Assembly (NCBI GenBank): GCA_028823345.1
Contig: JAPKBR010000010.1
Coordinates: forward strand, 1 to 64,000
DNA length: 64,000 nucleotides
Source: Planctomycetota bacterium
Lineage (GTDB): Bacteria; Planctomycetota; UBA1135; GCA-002686595
Reading direction: 5' to 3'
The position numbers were made by a program, and so were the translations under genes. Below are positions 20,404-28,239 of this stretch, piece after piece; the first letter of the stretch is position 1; each line of letters starts with the position of its first letter. Below the pieces are notes generated by a model. That model was given only the letters and a program-made list of their open reading frames with translations. It was not told the DNA's origin and made no database searches.

Positions 20404-21663
20404 ATGTGGAAGATTCTATGTGTTTGTGCCCTGACTGCTGCGCCTGGTGCTATTGCCCAGGACGGTGCTGCCCCGACCAATGACCAACTCGCAGAGCGTG
20501 CAGTAGAGTTGCTGCTCGAAAAGTTCGAGAGCTACCAACCGGATCGACCGGTGGGGCGCTTGAGCGAAAAGCGCCTGAGTGCTTGGCAGACCAGTGAGCG
20601 CGAGCGGCTAGAGGAGTTGCACGAGGACTCGAAAGGCTTGGGAGCCGAGTGGCCCTATGAGGGAGTTTATCGGGTTGGTCCCGATGGTCGGATTCCCGCT
20701 GGTTATCGGGTGGGAGGCACGGCCATCGTGGCTGAGGGGCTCTTGGAGTTTCCCGGGCTGGAAAAGCGTGACGGCCAGTTGGAAGCGGTGCGCCGCGCAG
20801 CGAAGTTCATCATCAGGATGTTGGACGAGGACCTTGGGCTGGCCCCGGGTCCTAAGCGCGGATACGACGTGCGTGGTTGGGGCCACACCTATGCCCTTTC
20901 GTTCCTGTTGCGTGCATTGGAGAAGGGGACGCTTGAGAAGGGCACGGCTAAATCCGCTCGTGAGGCGGTGGAGCACCTGCTTGTTTGCCTCAAGGTCAAT
21001 GAAATTCCTGAGGGGGGCTGGAACTATGCGAGCAACAGCACTGCGAGTCCCTTTCAAACCGGCGCGACTCTGTTGACGTTGTATCGAGCACAAGCAGGAG
21101 GCTTTGGAGTGGAAGAGGCTCTCGTGACTCGCGGATTGGAAGCGCTTCAAAGGGGTAGGCGCGATGATACGGGTGCTTGGTCCTACAGCGTGCGCCCCGG
21201 GCAGAGCGGGCACCGGGAAGAAATGCACGCTTCTTCCGCCCGGGCGGCCATCGCGGAGTTGGCCTTGCATCACGGAGGTCTTTCTACTCCGAAGGATCTG
21301 CGCCGTGCGGTAGATGGCTTTTTTGATGGCTGGGAGCACTTGCTCAAGCGCAAGAGCCAGCAGGGGACCCATGTGGGGCCCTATTCGATCGCTCCCTATT
21401 ACTTTTTCTTCGGTCATGGCTATGTAGCCCATGCGATTGAAGTCTTGCCCGAAAACCAACGTCCCGAATTGCGGGCCCAGTTGCGCAAGGTGCTGCTTGC
21501 TACCCGGGACGAGGATGGCAGTTGGAATGATCGCATCTTTCCCCGTACTTCGGCCTATTGCACGGCCATGGTCTTGATGGCGCTCCGTGCGCCCGAGTTG
21601 CCGCGGTTTCCCGATTGGAAAACGCCGGCTGTCAAGGGCTCCAAACTTCCGGGAGGGGGTTGA
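20404..21663 (+). CDS. Secreted prenyltransferase/squalene-cyclase-like alpha-alpha toroid protein
   Basis: A 419-residue protein with a signal peptide (ILCVCALTAAPGAIAQ) and repeated helical segments of the terpenoid-cyclase/protein-prenyltransferase toroid type, with QW-like motifs such as EGGWNYASNS, DTGAWSYSVRPGQ and EDGSWNDRIFPRTSAYCTAMVLMAL. Secreted toroid proteins of this type are common in planctomycetes and have unknown substrates; catalytic DXDD of squalene-hopene cyclase is not seen. The start lacks a Shine-Dalgarno sequence, and a TAGACT box ends 7 bases before the ATG, consistent with a leaderless mRNA. BtpA-like and MoaB-like genes follow in close series. Confidence 0.78.
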   Translation: MWKILCVCALTAAPGAIAQDGAAPTNDQLAERAVELLLEKFESYQPDRPVGRLSEKRLSAWQTSERERLEELHEDSKGLGAEWPYEGVYRVGPDGRIPAGYRVGGTAIVAEGLLEFPGLEKRDGQLEAVRRAAKFIIRMLDEDLGLAPGPKRGYDVRGWGHTYALSFLLRALEKGTLEKGTAKSAREAVEHLLVCLKVNEIPEGGWNYASNSTASPFQTGATLLTLYRAQAGGFGVEEALVTRGLEALQRGRRDDTGAWSYSVRPGQSGHREEMHASSARAAIAELALHHGGLSTPKDLRRAVDGFFDGWEHLLKRKSQQGTHVGPYSIAPYYFFFGHGYVAHAIEVLPENQRPELRAQLRKVLLATRDEDGSWNDRIFPRTSAYCTAMVLMALRAPELPRFPDWKTPAVKGSKLPGGG

Positions 21664-21668
21664 GGATC

Positions 21669-22463
21669 ATGGGTGACTTGTTTATCAGGGGGAGCGCTCC
21701 TCTCATCGGGGTTGTGCACCTAAAGGCTTTGCCCGGGGCACCGGATTGCGCCGGGCTTGCGGGGGTCTTGGAGGCTGCGCTTTTCGATGCGGCGGCTCTA
21801 GCCGAAGGCGGCGTTGACGGGGTGATCGTCGAGAACTTTGGGGACGCGCCTTTTTATTCAAGTAGCGTGCCACCGGAAACCATTGCCAGCATGGCGGTGG
21901 TTGCCGATCGCTTGACAGGTGAGCTCGGTGGATTGCCTCTCGGGATCAATGTGCTGCGAAATGACCCGGGTGCGGGCCTTGGAATTGCCGCATCCATGGG
22001 GGCCGCGTTCTTGCGCATCAATGTTCATGTGGGTGCCATGGTTACGGACCAGGGTTTGATCCAGGGGGATGCGGCCCGGACTGTTCGCTTGCGCGAGCAA
22101 TTGTGTCCTGGCTTGCCACTTCTGTGCGATGTGCACGTGAAGCATGCGGTGCCCCTTGGGGGTGGTTCGATTGAAGTGGCCGCGCGGGATACATTCTCCC
22201 GTGGAAAGGCAGCCGGGCTCGTGATCTCCGGCAGCGGCACTGGCTGCTCGGTAGATACGGACGAGTTGATTCGGGTGCGGGAAGCCGTCCCCGAGGCGCC
22301 TATCTTGATTGGATCTGGTCTGGACCACAGCAACGCCGCCAGTTTGCGTGGCCTAGTGGACGGCGCGATCGTCGGCACGGCCTTGAAGCGAGATGGTCAA
22401 GTTTCCCAGGTCGTGGACGTGGATCGCGTGCGGGATTTGGTGCGGATTTGGGGAGAGGGCTGA
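21669..22463 (+). CDS. BtpA/SgcQ family TIM-barrel protein
   Basis: I use the ATG at 21669, five bases past the previous stop and after TGAGG, giving 264 residues. The sequence matches the BtpA family: PLIGVVHLKALPGAP, DAAALAEGGVDGVIVENFGDAPF, PLGINVLRNDPGAGLGIAASMGAAFLRIN, LLCDVHVKHAVPL, LVISGSGTG and a final DGAIVGTALKRDG. BtpA was linked to photosystem I stability in cyanobacteria, but the family is widespread in non-phototrophs as a probable TIM-barrel enzyme (SgcQ-like sugar context) of unknown reaction. It sits between a toroid protein and a MoaB-like gene, 4 bases before the latter. Confidence 0.85.
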   Translation: MGDLFIRGSAPLIGVVHLKALPGAPDCAGLAGVLEAALFDAAALAEGGVDGVIVENFGDAPFYSSSVPPETIASMAVVADRLTGELGGLPLGINVLRNDPGAGLGIAASMGAAFLRINVHVGAMVTDQGLIQGDAARTVRLREQLCPGLPLLCDVHVKHAVPLGGGSIEVAARDTFSRGKAAGLVISGSGTGCSVDTDELIRVREAVPEAPILIGSGLDHSNAASLRGLVDGAIVGTALKRDGQVSQVVDVDRVRDLVRIWGEG

Positions 22464-22467
22464 GCCC

Positions 22468-22980
22468 ATGGGCCTCGAAGAACATCAGCGGGACGCCCAA
22501 GCGTCTCTTGGGATCACGGTGATCACGGTCAGTGACACTCGGGATGAGAGCAGCGACCGGGGCGGGACCTTCCTGGTGGAAGCGCTTGAGGGTGCCGGCC
22601 ATCAGTTGTGCCAACGGATCATCGTGCGGGACGACGTGGACGAAATTCAGGCCGCAGTGCAATCCACCTGCGCTGAGGATTCAGTGGACGTGGTGTTGCT
22701 CACTGGCGGCACGGGCATCGCCCAGCGAGACGTGACCCCCGAAGCAATTGAACCCCTGTTTGATGTGACCATCCCGGGTTTTGGTGAGCTCTTCCGATCC
22801 TTGTCCCACGGGGAAATTGGCCCTGCCGCCATGCTCAGCCGGGCCTGCGCCGGGGTGTACGCGGGCCGCATCCTTGTGGCTCTCCCCGGCAGCCCCAAGG
22901 CTCTGCGTCTCGCCTGGGACAAGCTCTTGGCCCCCGAGCTTGGGCACTTGTGCCAGCAAGCGGCCAGTCGTCGCGGGTGA
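22468..22980 (+). CDS. moaB: MoaB/MogA-like molybdopterin-binding protein
   Basis: I use the ATG at 22468, 4 bases after the BtpA stop, giving 170 residues. The MoCF_biosynth fold is clear: ITVITVSDTRDESSDRGG, VVLLTGGTGIAQRDVTPEAIEPL, IPGFGELFRSLS, ML-SRACAGVYAGRILVALPGSPKAL. MoaB/MogA proteins adenylylate molybdopterin before metal insertion. The TGGTG and PGSP signatures are intact. No other molybdenum-cofactor gene is in the window, so whether it acts as MogA or as a non-catalytic MoaB cannot be decided. Confidence 0.9.
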   Translation: MGLEEHQRDAQASLGITVITVSDTRDESSDRGGTFLVEALEGAGHQLCQRIIVRDDVDEIQAAVQSTCAEDSVDVVLLTGGTGIAQRDVTPEAIEPLFDVTIPGFGELFRSLSHGEIGPAAMLSRACAGVYAGRILVALPGSPKALRLAWDKLLAPELGHLCQQAASRRG

Positions 22981-23159
22981 ACCTGCCGATCAGGTTGGAT
23001 TCATCCGGATGCGCCAATCCGAACCTCGTACGGCGCCAGGTCCAAAACCGCCACACTGGCAAGGTGACACGAGGGGCCCAGCGGTTCTCCACTTCATTCA
23101 GGGAAGGTGTGGTTTGCGCCTGATACCGTACTACCGGATTCGTCCGCGAGGTCCCTATC

Positions 23160-24962
23160 ATGGGCACTTCTACCATGACCTCTTCCCCTGAAACTCCCGA
23201 GCCTACCACCGAAGAGCCGGTAGCATCTGCTCCTGGCTGTGTCTTGCGAGGTACGACCGTGGCCGGTGGCTTTGCGTCTGGACCTGCACGGTGTTCCCGG
23301 CAGGATTTGAATTTGGTTCCCGTGCGGCGCATTCCATCCACCGGGGCGGAGGCGGAGCTCAATCGGTTTCACAGTGCCTTGGCCCGGGCGCGGGAAGGGC
23401 TCGAAGCTCAGAAGGGGAGCGCCGACGGGGAGAGTTCCGCGAGCCGCTCACGGGTTATCGAGAATCACCACGCTCTGCTTTCCGATTCGGTTTTTCTGTC
23501 CGACGTGGAGAACCTGATTTTAGGAGAACAGTTTGCGTTGGAGTCGGCGGTGGCAAAAGTCGTGCTCGACTTTGACCGCATCTTTCGCATTGTGCAGAAC
23601 GAAACCCTGCAAGAGCGTGCGGTGGATCTGCGCGATGTGGGCTTGCGCGTTTTACGAGCCCTCTCCAAGGGTGATAAGAGCGAGCACAACTCGATCGAAG
23701 CCTTGGACTTGACCGGCTGCATTCTGGTTGCGCCGGAGCTGACCATTGTGGATTTGCTCGCGAGTGGTGGATCCCGTCCCCGTGGGATTGTCACCGCGGC
23801 AGGTTCCATAGCGGGACGTGCGACCCTGCTGGCTCGTTCTCTGGGCATCCCGACTTTGGTGGGGGTCGAGGGTTTGCTAGAGGCTGTTCAGGACGGTGAC
23901 GCGCTTTTGCTGGACGCCAGCGAAGGGGCGCTGCATGTGCGCCCGGCGCCGGAAATCCTGCAGCAGTTTCGTGAAGCGGAAGAGGGCGCCCCGCTCCCTG
24001 AGCAACCCGCGTGGGCCGAAGGCCCGGTGCACAGCTTCGATGGCACGCGGATTCACTTGGCCGCGTCGGGTGGGTCGCTCCCCGAGATCCAGCGCGCCAG
24101 GTCGCTGGGGTTCCCCTCTATTGGATTGTTCCGCACCGAAGTGCTGTTCTTGCTAGAGGACGAGCTCCCGGGTCTCGACACGCTGACCGAACACTATCGA
24201 GCGCTGCTCAGTGAGGCGGGCCCTATACCCGTCAGCTTGCGCCTCTTGGATCTGAACTCAGCCCTTGCACCCGCCTGGATGAAGGCCGAACACGAGGCCA
24301 ATCCGGCCATGGGCTTGGCTGGAGTGCGTCTGTTGCTGGAGCGGGGGTCGGTCCTGCGTCGCCAATTGCGTGCCGTTCTGTGCGCTGCGGCAGATCACCC
24401 AGCCCAGGTGGAGGTCATGATCCCGCTCCTGGTGGATTGCGGTGAGTTGCGCGCGATCAAGGAGGCTATCTTCGAGGAGCGCTATGAGTTGCGCCGCAAG
24501 GGCATCGCCCATTGCAATGACCTGGCAGTGGGGATCGTGATCGAGACCCCGGCCGCAGTGATTGGCGCCAAGGACCTAGTCTACGAGGCCTCATCGGTCC
24601 TGCTGGCCGTGGACAGCCTGCAGCAGTATCTATTGGCCACAGACCGTGACCATGTGACCCTTGCTGCGGGCCTTGAACATCTGCACCCCTTCCTCTTGCG
24701 TGCCGTTGCGATGGTGCAAGACGCTTGCTTGGATGCGGGGATATCCCTCCGGGTTTGGGGCCACAGCCTGGCCAACCAGGAGTCCCTGGGCCTATTGCTG
24801 GGCTTGGGGCTGACCCATTTGGTGATCCCGCCTGCTGCCTGCGAGAGCGTGGTGGCCTCGATCCGTTCGTGTGACTTGGAAACCCAACGTCTCGATACGC
24901 AACGGGCGTGCTCGCAGAGTACAGCTCCAGATCAGGCTCCGCCCCCGCCGGACGTGCGCTGA
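23160..24962 (+). CDS. Catalytically degenerate PTS enzyme I (PtsI) homologue
   Basis: A 600-residue protein collinear with PEP-protein phosphotransferase (enzyme I). The swivelling phosphohistidine segment GGRTSHTxIMARS reads AGSIAGRATLLARS, so the phosphorylated His is Arg220. The PEP-site GLFRTEVLFL (Arg325), R361, ENP-like ANPAMGLAGVR, Glu462 in GIVIETPAA and Arg496 are kept, but the metal Asp in GTNDL becomes Ser (AVDSL, 485-486) and the catalytic Cys of CGEMAGDE becomes Trp533 (VWGHSLANQE). Phosphotransfer is therefore very unlikely. It may sense PEP or serve as a scaffold. No HPr or EII gene is adjacent. An N-terminal Thr/Glu/Pro-rich extension of about 25 residues precedes the fold. 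Alignment was by eye. Confidence 0.85.
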   Translation: MGTSTMTSSPETPEPTTEEPVASAPGCVLRGTTVAGGFASGPARCSRQDLNLVPVRRIPSTGAEAELNRFHSALARAREGLEAQKGSADGESSASRSRVIENHHALLSDSVFLSDVENLILGEQFALESAVAKVVLDFDRIFRIVQNETLQERAVDLRDVGLRVLRALSKGDKSEHNSIEALDLTGCILVAPELTIVDLLASGGSRPRGIVTAAGSIAGRATLLARSLGIPTLVGVEGLLEAVQDGDALLLDASEGALHVRPAPEILQQFREAEEGAPLPEQPAWAEGPVHSFDGTRIHLAASGGSLPEIQRARSLGFPSIGLFRTEVLFLLEDELPGLDTLTEHYRALLSEAGPIPVSLRLLDLNSALAPAWMKAEHEANPAMGLAGVRLLLERGSVLRRQLRAVLCAAADHPAQVEVMIPLLVDCGELRAIKEAIFEERYELRRKGIAHCNDLAVGIVIETPAAVIGAKDLVYEASSVLLAVDSLQQYLLATDRDHVTLAAGLEHLHPFLLRAVAMVQDACLDAGISLRVWGHSLANQESLGLLLGLGLTHLVIPPAACESVVASIRSCDLETQRLDTQRACSQSTAPDQAPPPPDVR

Positions 24963-25004
24963 ATCTGGTTGCTTTGTGCCCGCTACCGTACTTGCGGATT
25001 CAGA

Positions 25005-26384
25005 TCACTGGAAGGTGATCGAGATTCCGTCGGTGGTGTTGGAGGTCGGGTTCAGGACGTGGTCTCGGTACCACAGCTGGAAGTTCCAGGTGTCGCCCGG
25101 CAAGAACACAGTGTTCTGGGGCAGGTTGGTCAGGTCCGGGGAGAAGGCCACGGTGCCATTGTTACCCGTGTTGAGCACGTTGCCGGAGAAGCGGATCATG
25201 GGTGCGCCGAGGCAGAGAACGCCCATGCTGCCACCGAAGCCGTTGATGTTGCCCTGGTTCAGGCTCATCAAGAGGTATCCGAATTGGTTCAGGGCTGCGT
25301 CATTCACCGTGAAGGTCAAATCGTTGTCGGACACTGTGGGACTGCCGGCCACGTCCAGGGTTGCTCTGAGCCCAGTGCTGTTGAGGTTTGACTGGCAGTA
25401 GCTTGTGCCAAGGCCGCCGCCGCCTACCGGTTGCGCGAGGTTCGGGCGATAGTACTGCAGTGTGCAGCGTATGCGCCGGGTTTGCTCATGGGTGAACTCG
25501 TTCATGCACTGGTCGTCGGTGTAGTCCATGTAGTTGGAGACCGGGTCCGAGCCGCCGCAGCTGGTGGAGTTGCCGCAACCAAAGTGGGGACCGGACTCGG
25601 GGTTCGTGTCGCAGATGCGGTCGCCCGAGGTGTAGCAGTTGCCGCCGCCGCAGCCACCGTTGAAGGTGTGATGCAGGCCGAGGTAGTGTCCCACTTCGTG
25701 GGTAACCGTCCGGCCCTGGTTGTAGGGCGCACCGATCGGAGCGTTGCGACCCACTGCGGAGTAAAGAGCCACGACCCGGTCCGAGTTCGAGCCCGGGGTG
25801 CCGGACTGGGGCAACCAAGGCACGTAGCCCAGGGCTCCGCTGGCTTCGTTGCAATAGATGTTGAGGTAGTGGTGCGGATCCCAAGCGAGGGAGTTGTAGT
25901 AATTGCCCCCGTCGTTGTGCCAAGTGCTGTTGGTGTGGCGGTTGATGCCGTTGGTGGCGTTGCCCGAGGGATCCACTGTTGCCAATTTGAACTGCACCAT
26001 GGTGTCGTAGCCCGGAGATCCCGGGGTGCCAGCCATGGCCTGGAAGTCCTCATTCAAAATGTCGATCTGCGAATTGCAGCGGGCGTCGGTTACGTTGCCG
26101 CTGCCGTTGGAGTCGCGCAGGATGTGAAAGACGACGGTGATCTCCCAAATCTCGGTGGGTTCATATGCCGCCGTGGGATTGGTGCTGTTGGCGGTGCAGT
26201 CGCTGGGGGGATTGAAGTTCCACGAGCCCGGAATTATGTTCGGTGTGCCACAGCGCACGAGGCCTCTGCGGGCGAGGAACGGGGTGGTTGCGGATCCGGT
26301 GGATTGGGAGGTGGGTGGGGCTTGTTGGGCCAGGGCACCGGCGCTGCAGAGGGCGGCCAAGGTGAGGGTCAAAAGGGTTCGCAT
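25005..26384 (-). CDS. Secreted M43 (pappalysin-type) zinc metalloprotease
   Basis: I use the ATG at 26384, after AGGAAAAACC, giving 459 residues with a signal peptide (TLLTLTLAALCSAGALAQ). The metzincin motif HEVGHYLGLHH (His229, Glu230, His233, His239) is followed by Cys-rich GDRICDTNPESG and the Met-turn NYMDYTDDQCMNEFTHEQ, typical of family M43. The last roughly 130 residues, from YCQSNLNSTG to GDTWNFQLWYRDHVLNP and a terminal ISITF strand, form a separate beta-rich domain that I associate, from memory, with many secreted planctomycete proteins. It may be an anchoring or sorting domain. The gene converges with the enzyme I homologue. Confidence 0.9.
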   Translation of the reverse strand: MRTLLTLTLAALCSAGALAQQAPPTSQSTGSATTPFLARRGLVRCGTPNIIPGSWNFNPPSDCTANSTNPTAAYEPTEIWEITVVFHILRDSNGSGNVTDARCNSQIDILNEDFQAMAGTPGSPGYDTMVQFKLATVDPSGNATNGINRHTNSTWHNDGGNYYNSLAWDPHHYLNIYCNEASGALGYVPWLPQSGTPGSNSDRVVALYSAVGRNAPIGAPYNQGRTVTHEVGHYLGLHHTFNGGCGGGNCYTSGDRICDTNPESGPHFGCGNSTSCGGSDPVSNYMDYTDDQCMNEFTHEQTRRIRCTLQYYRPNLAQPVGGGGLGTSYCQSNLNSTGLRATLDVAGSPTVSDNDLTFTVNDAALNQFGYLLMSLNQGNINGFGGSMGVLCLGAPMIRFSGNVLNTGNNGTVAFSPDLTNLPQNTVFLPGDTWNFQLWYRDHVLNPTSNTTDGISITFQ

Positions 26385-26597
26385 GGGACAGGTTTTTCCT
26401 AGGAGAAATAGCGCGGGGTAGCCGCACTGAGTTGGGTGATCGGGCGTGTTCTGCCCCTGTGACGCAGGGGACACACTATCTAGTTCCAGTATGACCCGAA
26501 AAACCGTTTCGGGGGTCGGTTTCCGGTTCCCCATCTAGTTTGGACCCAATCCGGTCATGAACTCCCGGTTTGGGGCTAGAAGCGCCTCCTCAAGGGG

Positions 26598-27560
26598 CTA
26601 GGGCCTGATCAAGCTGGCTCCTTCGCGCCAGACCCGGGCCACCTGAATGCCTGCAGGGCCGTCCCGCTGTTCGAGCTCCGACGCCATGGCCATGGCCACT
26701 TCCTCGGCCTTTTCGCGGGGGGTGAGGGCGAGTATCCCAGATCCCGCGCCAGAGAGGTTTGCGGTCCAAGCCCCAGCTTTCCGGGCAGCCTTGAGGGCCT
26801 CCGCCCCCCCAGGAATGAGAGGCAATCGGCAGGCCTCATGCAGGTGATCAACCCCCCCCAGAGCCAGCAATTCGCCGTTTCCTGTGCGCAGGCCCTCCAA
26901 CAGAAACGCAAGCCGGCGGGGCTGGTCCGCCGCTTCCTGGAAGGGGATTTCGGGGGGCAGTGCCAGCCGGGCCTCTGAGGTGGAGAGGGGCGTGGCTCCC
27001 CAGGCCAGGGCGATGCCGATGGACTCGGAAACTGGGGGCTCCAGCACGCGCCAGGTGGATTTTTCTGCCAGGGCCAAAGTGCAACCTCCGTAGAGAGATG
27101 CGGTGCTGTTGTCCGGATGCCCTTCGATTTCTGCACCGAGGGTCACAAGTTCCTGGCGTAGGGATTCCCCCTGTGCCCGTCCTGCCACCTCCGCAGCGAG
27201 GGTCAATCCCGCGGCCACAGCGGCTCCGGTAGAACCCAATCCGCGCCCCACGGGGATCTGGCTGGTGACCTTAAAGGCGTAAGGAATCAAAGGCGCGGCA
27301 TAGTGCTCGAGGGCCCGGTCGAAGGCCACGAGAAATGCGTTGGTACCGGAATTACGCGCCTCTGGGGACCCGAGAGGCGCTTTTGGGGGATGAGGCCAGG
27401 AATGCGCTTCTCCCCCTAGGCTAAGAAACTGATGGCTCTTACCCGTGGCCGGACCCACCAATGTGACTTCAAGCAACAGGTCCAAACAGAGCCCAAGGCA
27501 ATCAAATCCGGGGCCTAGATTTGAGGTTGAGGCGGCGACGGTGATGCGAAGGTTTTGCAT
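26598..27560 (-). CDS. thrB: Homoserine kinase
   Basis: A 320-residue GHMP kinase that phosphorylates homoserine on the threonine pathway. The N-terminus VAASTSNLGPGFDCLGLCLD is the family motif 1, VGRGLGSTGAAVAAGLTLA is the ATP-binding GHMP loop, GGCTLAL and the C-terminal LSGAGSGILAL glycine loop complete the fold. The start is the ATG at 27560 preceded by GAGGG. No thrA, thrC or other threonine gene is next to it, so it is isolated. It is divergent from a small hypothetical gene across a 241-base gap, which should hold both promoters. Confidence 0.9.
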   Translation of the reverse strand: MQNLRITVAASTSNLGPGFDCLGLCLDLLLEVTLVGPATGKSHQFLSLGGEAHSWPHPPKAPLGSPEARNSGTNAFLVAFDRALEHYAAPLIPYAFKVTSQIPVGRGLGSTGAAVAAGLTLAAEVAGRAQGESLRQELVTLGAEIEGHPDNSTASLYGGCTLALAEKSTWRVLEPPVSESIGIALAWGATPLSTSEARLALPPEIPFQEAADQPRRLAFLLEGLRTGNGELLALGGVDHLHEACRLPLIPGGAEALKAARKAGAWTANLSGAGSGILALTPREKAEEVAMAMASELEQRDGPAGIQVARVWREGASLIRP

Positions 27561-27801
27561 GTGCCCTCAGTTTCCCATCCAGGGCCCAAAAACCCAACTG
27601 ATTCTGTTCTTGTCCTTGGCACTTTTTGTTTCTACTTTTGGTTCATGCGCAGCAGTCCGGATTTTTTTCTGTTCCCAAGGGTCACCACCGCCGTGTGCCC
27701 TTGGAGCAAAGGGGAGAGCGTCTCCCCACCTGACCGTTGCCAAACCCTCTGGACCGACTCCGCACAGTCGCCTGGAGACTCATCGAATCGAGGAGGGATC
27801 G

Positions 27802-28083
27802 ATGCCATTTGAAAATTCACCCGAGAAGGACCGTTTCTTCTCACGCCTGACAACTATTCCTGGAATCAAGCCCATGCCATCGGTGGGGGATTGGATTCTG
27901 ATCCGAGTGGACAATCCGTCGGACTTGGCCCGCAAGGTCAACCGCCGCCTCGAGCCCGGGACCATGAGGGTTCCGCGTGGTGTTGACGGTGCCGTGCGCG
28001 TTCAAGTGTCCCATCCCAGGGACAACGAACGCCTGTTCCAGACCCTGAGGGATGTGACCCGGCCGGATCGTCGGGCCGTATAG
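27802..28083 (+). CDS. Small hypothetical protein
   Basis: The ATG at 27802 follows GAGGAGG at six bases, a strong Shine-Dalgarno sequence, so I take this start and a 93-residue product rather than the long ORF-track version, whose upstream part overlaps the thrB start on the other strand. The sequence (FFSRLTTIPGIKPMPSVGDWILIRVDNPSDLARKVNRRLEPGTMRV) is soluble and basic with no membrane segment and no family I recognise. It is followed by a clear terminator, so it is a monocistronic unit. A small regulatory or nucleic-acid-associated role is conceivable but unsupported. Confidence 0.65.
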   Translation: MPFENSPEKDRFFSRLTTIPGIKPMPSVGDWILIRVDNPSDLARKVNRRLEPGTMRVPRGVDGAVRVQVSHPRDNERLFQTLRDVTRPDRRAV

Positions 28084-28087
28084 CTTG

Positions 28088-28130
28088 GCTCGGAATCCGG
28101 GCTAATGCCCAGCCGAGCTCGATTTATTTT
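28088..28130 (+). terminator. Rho-independent terminator
   Basis: GCTCGG/CCGAGC encloses an inner GGGC-TAAT-GCCC hairpin and is followed by TCGATTTATTTT, directly after the stop of the 93-residue gene. Confidence 0.75.
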
Positions 28131-28148
28131 GAGTCCTTGGCACCTCAC

Positions 28149-28190
28149 CAGCGGGGTTCTCCAGTGATGGGGGACCCCGCTGTGGTTTTG
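28149..28190 (+). terminator. Second long hairpin upstream of the M28 peptidase gene
   Basis: CAGCGGGGTTCTCC pairs with GGGGGACCCCGCTG (14 bp, one T-G) around AGTGAT, followed by TGGTTTTGG. It could be a back-up terminator. It ends about 50 bases before the next ATG. Confidence 0.5.
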
Positions 28191-28239
28191 GCTGGGGTGG
28201 GGGAACTCAGGCGAAGGATCCTCGGTTACCCTGTTCCCC

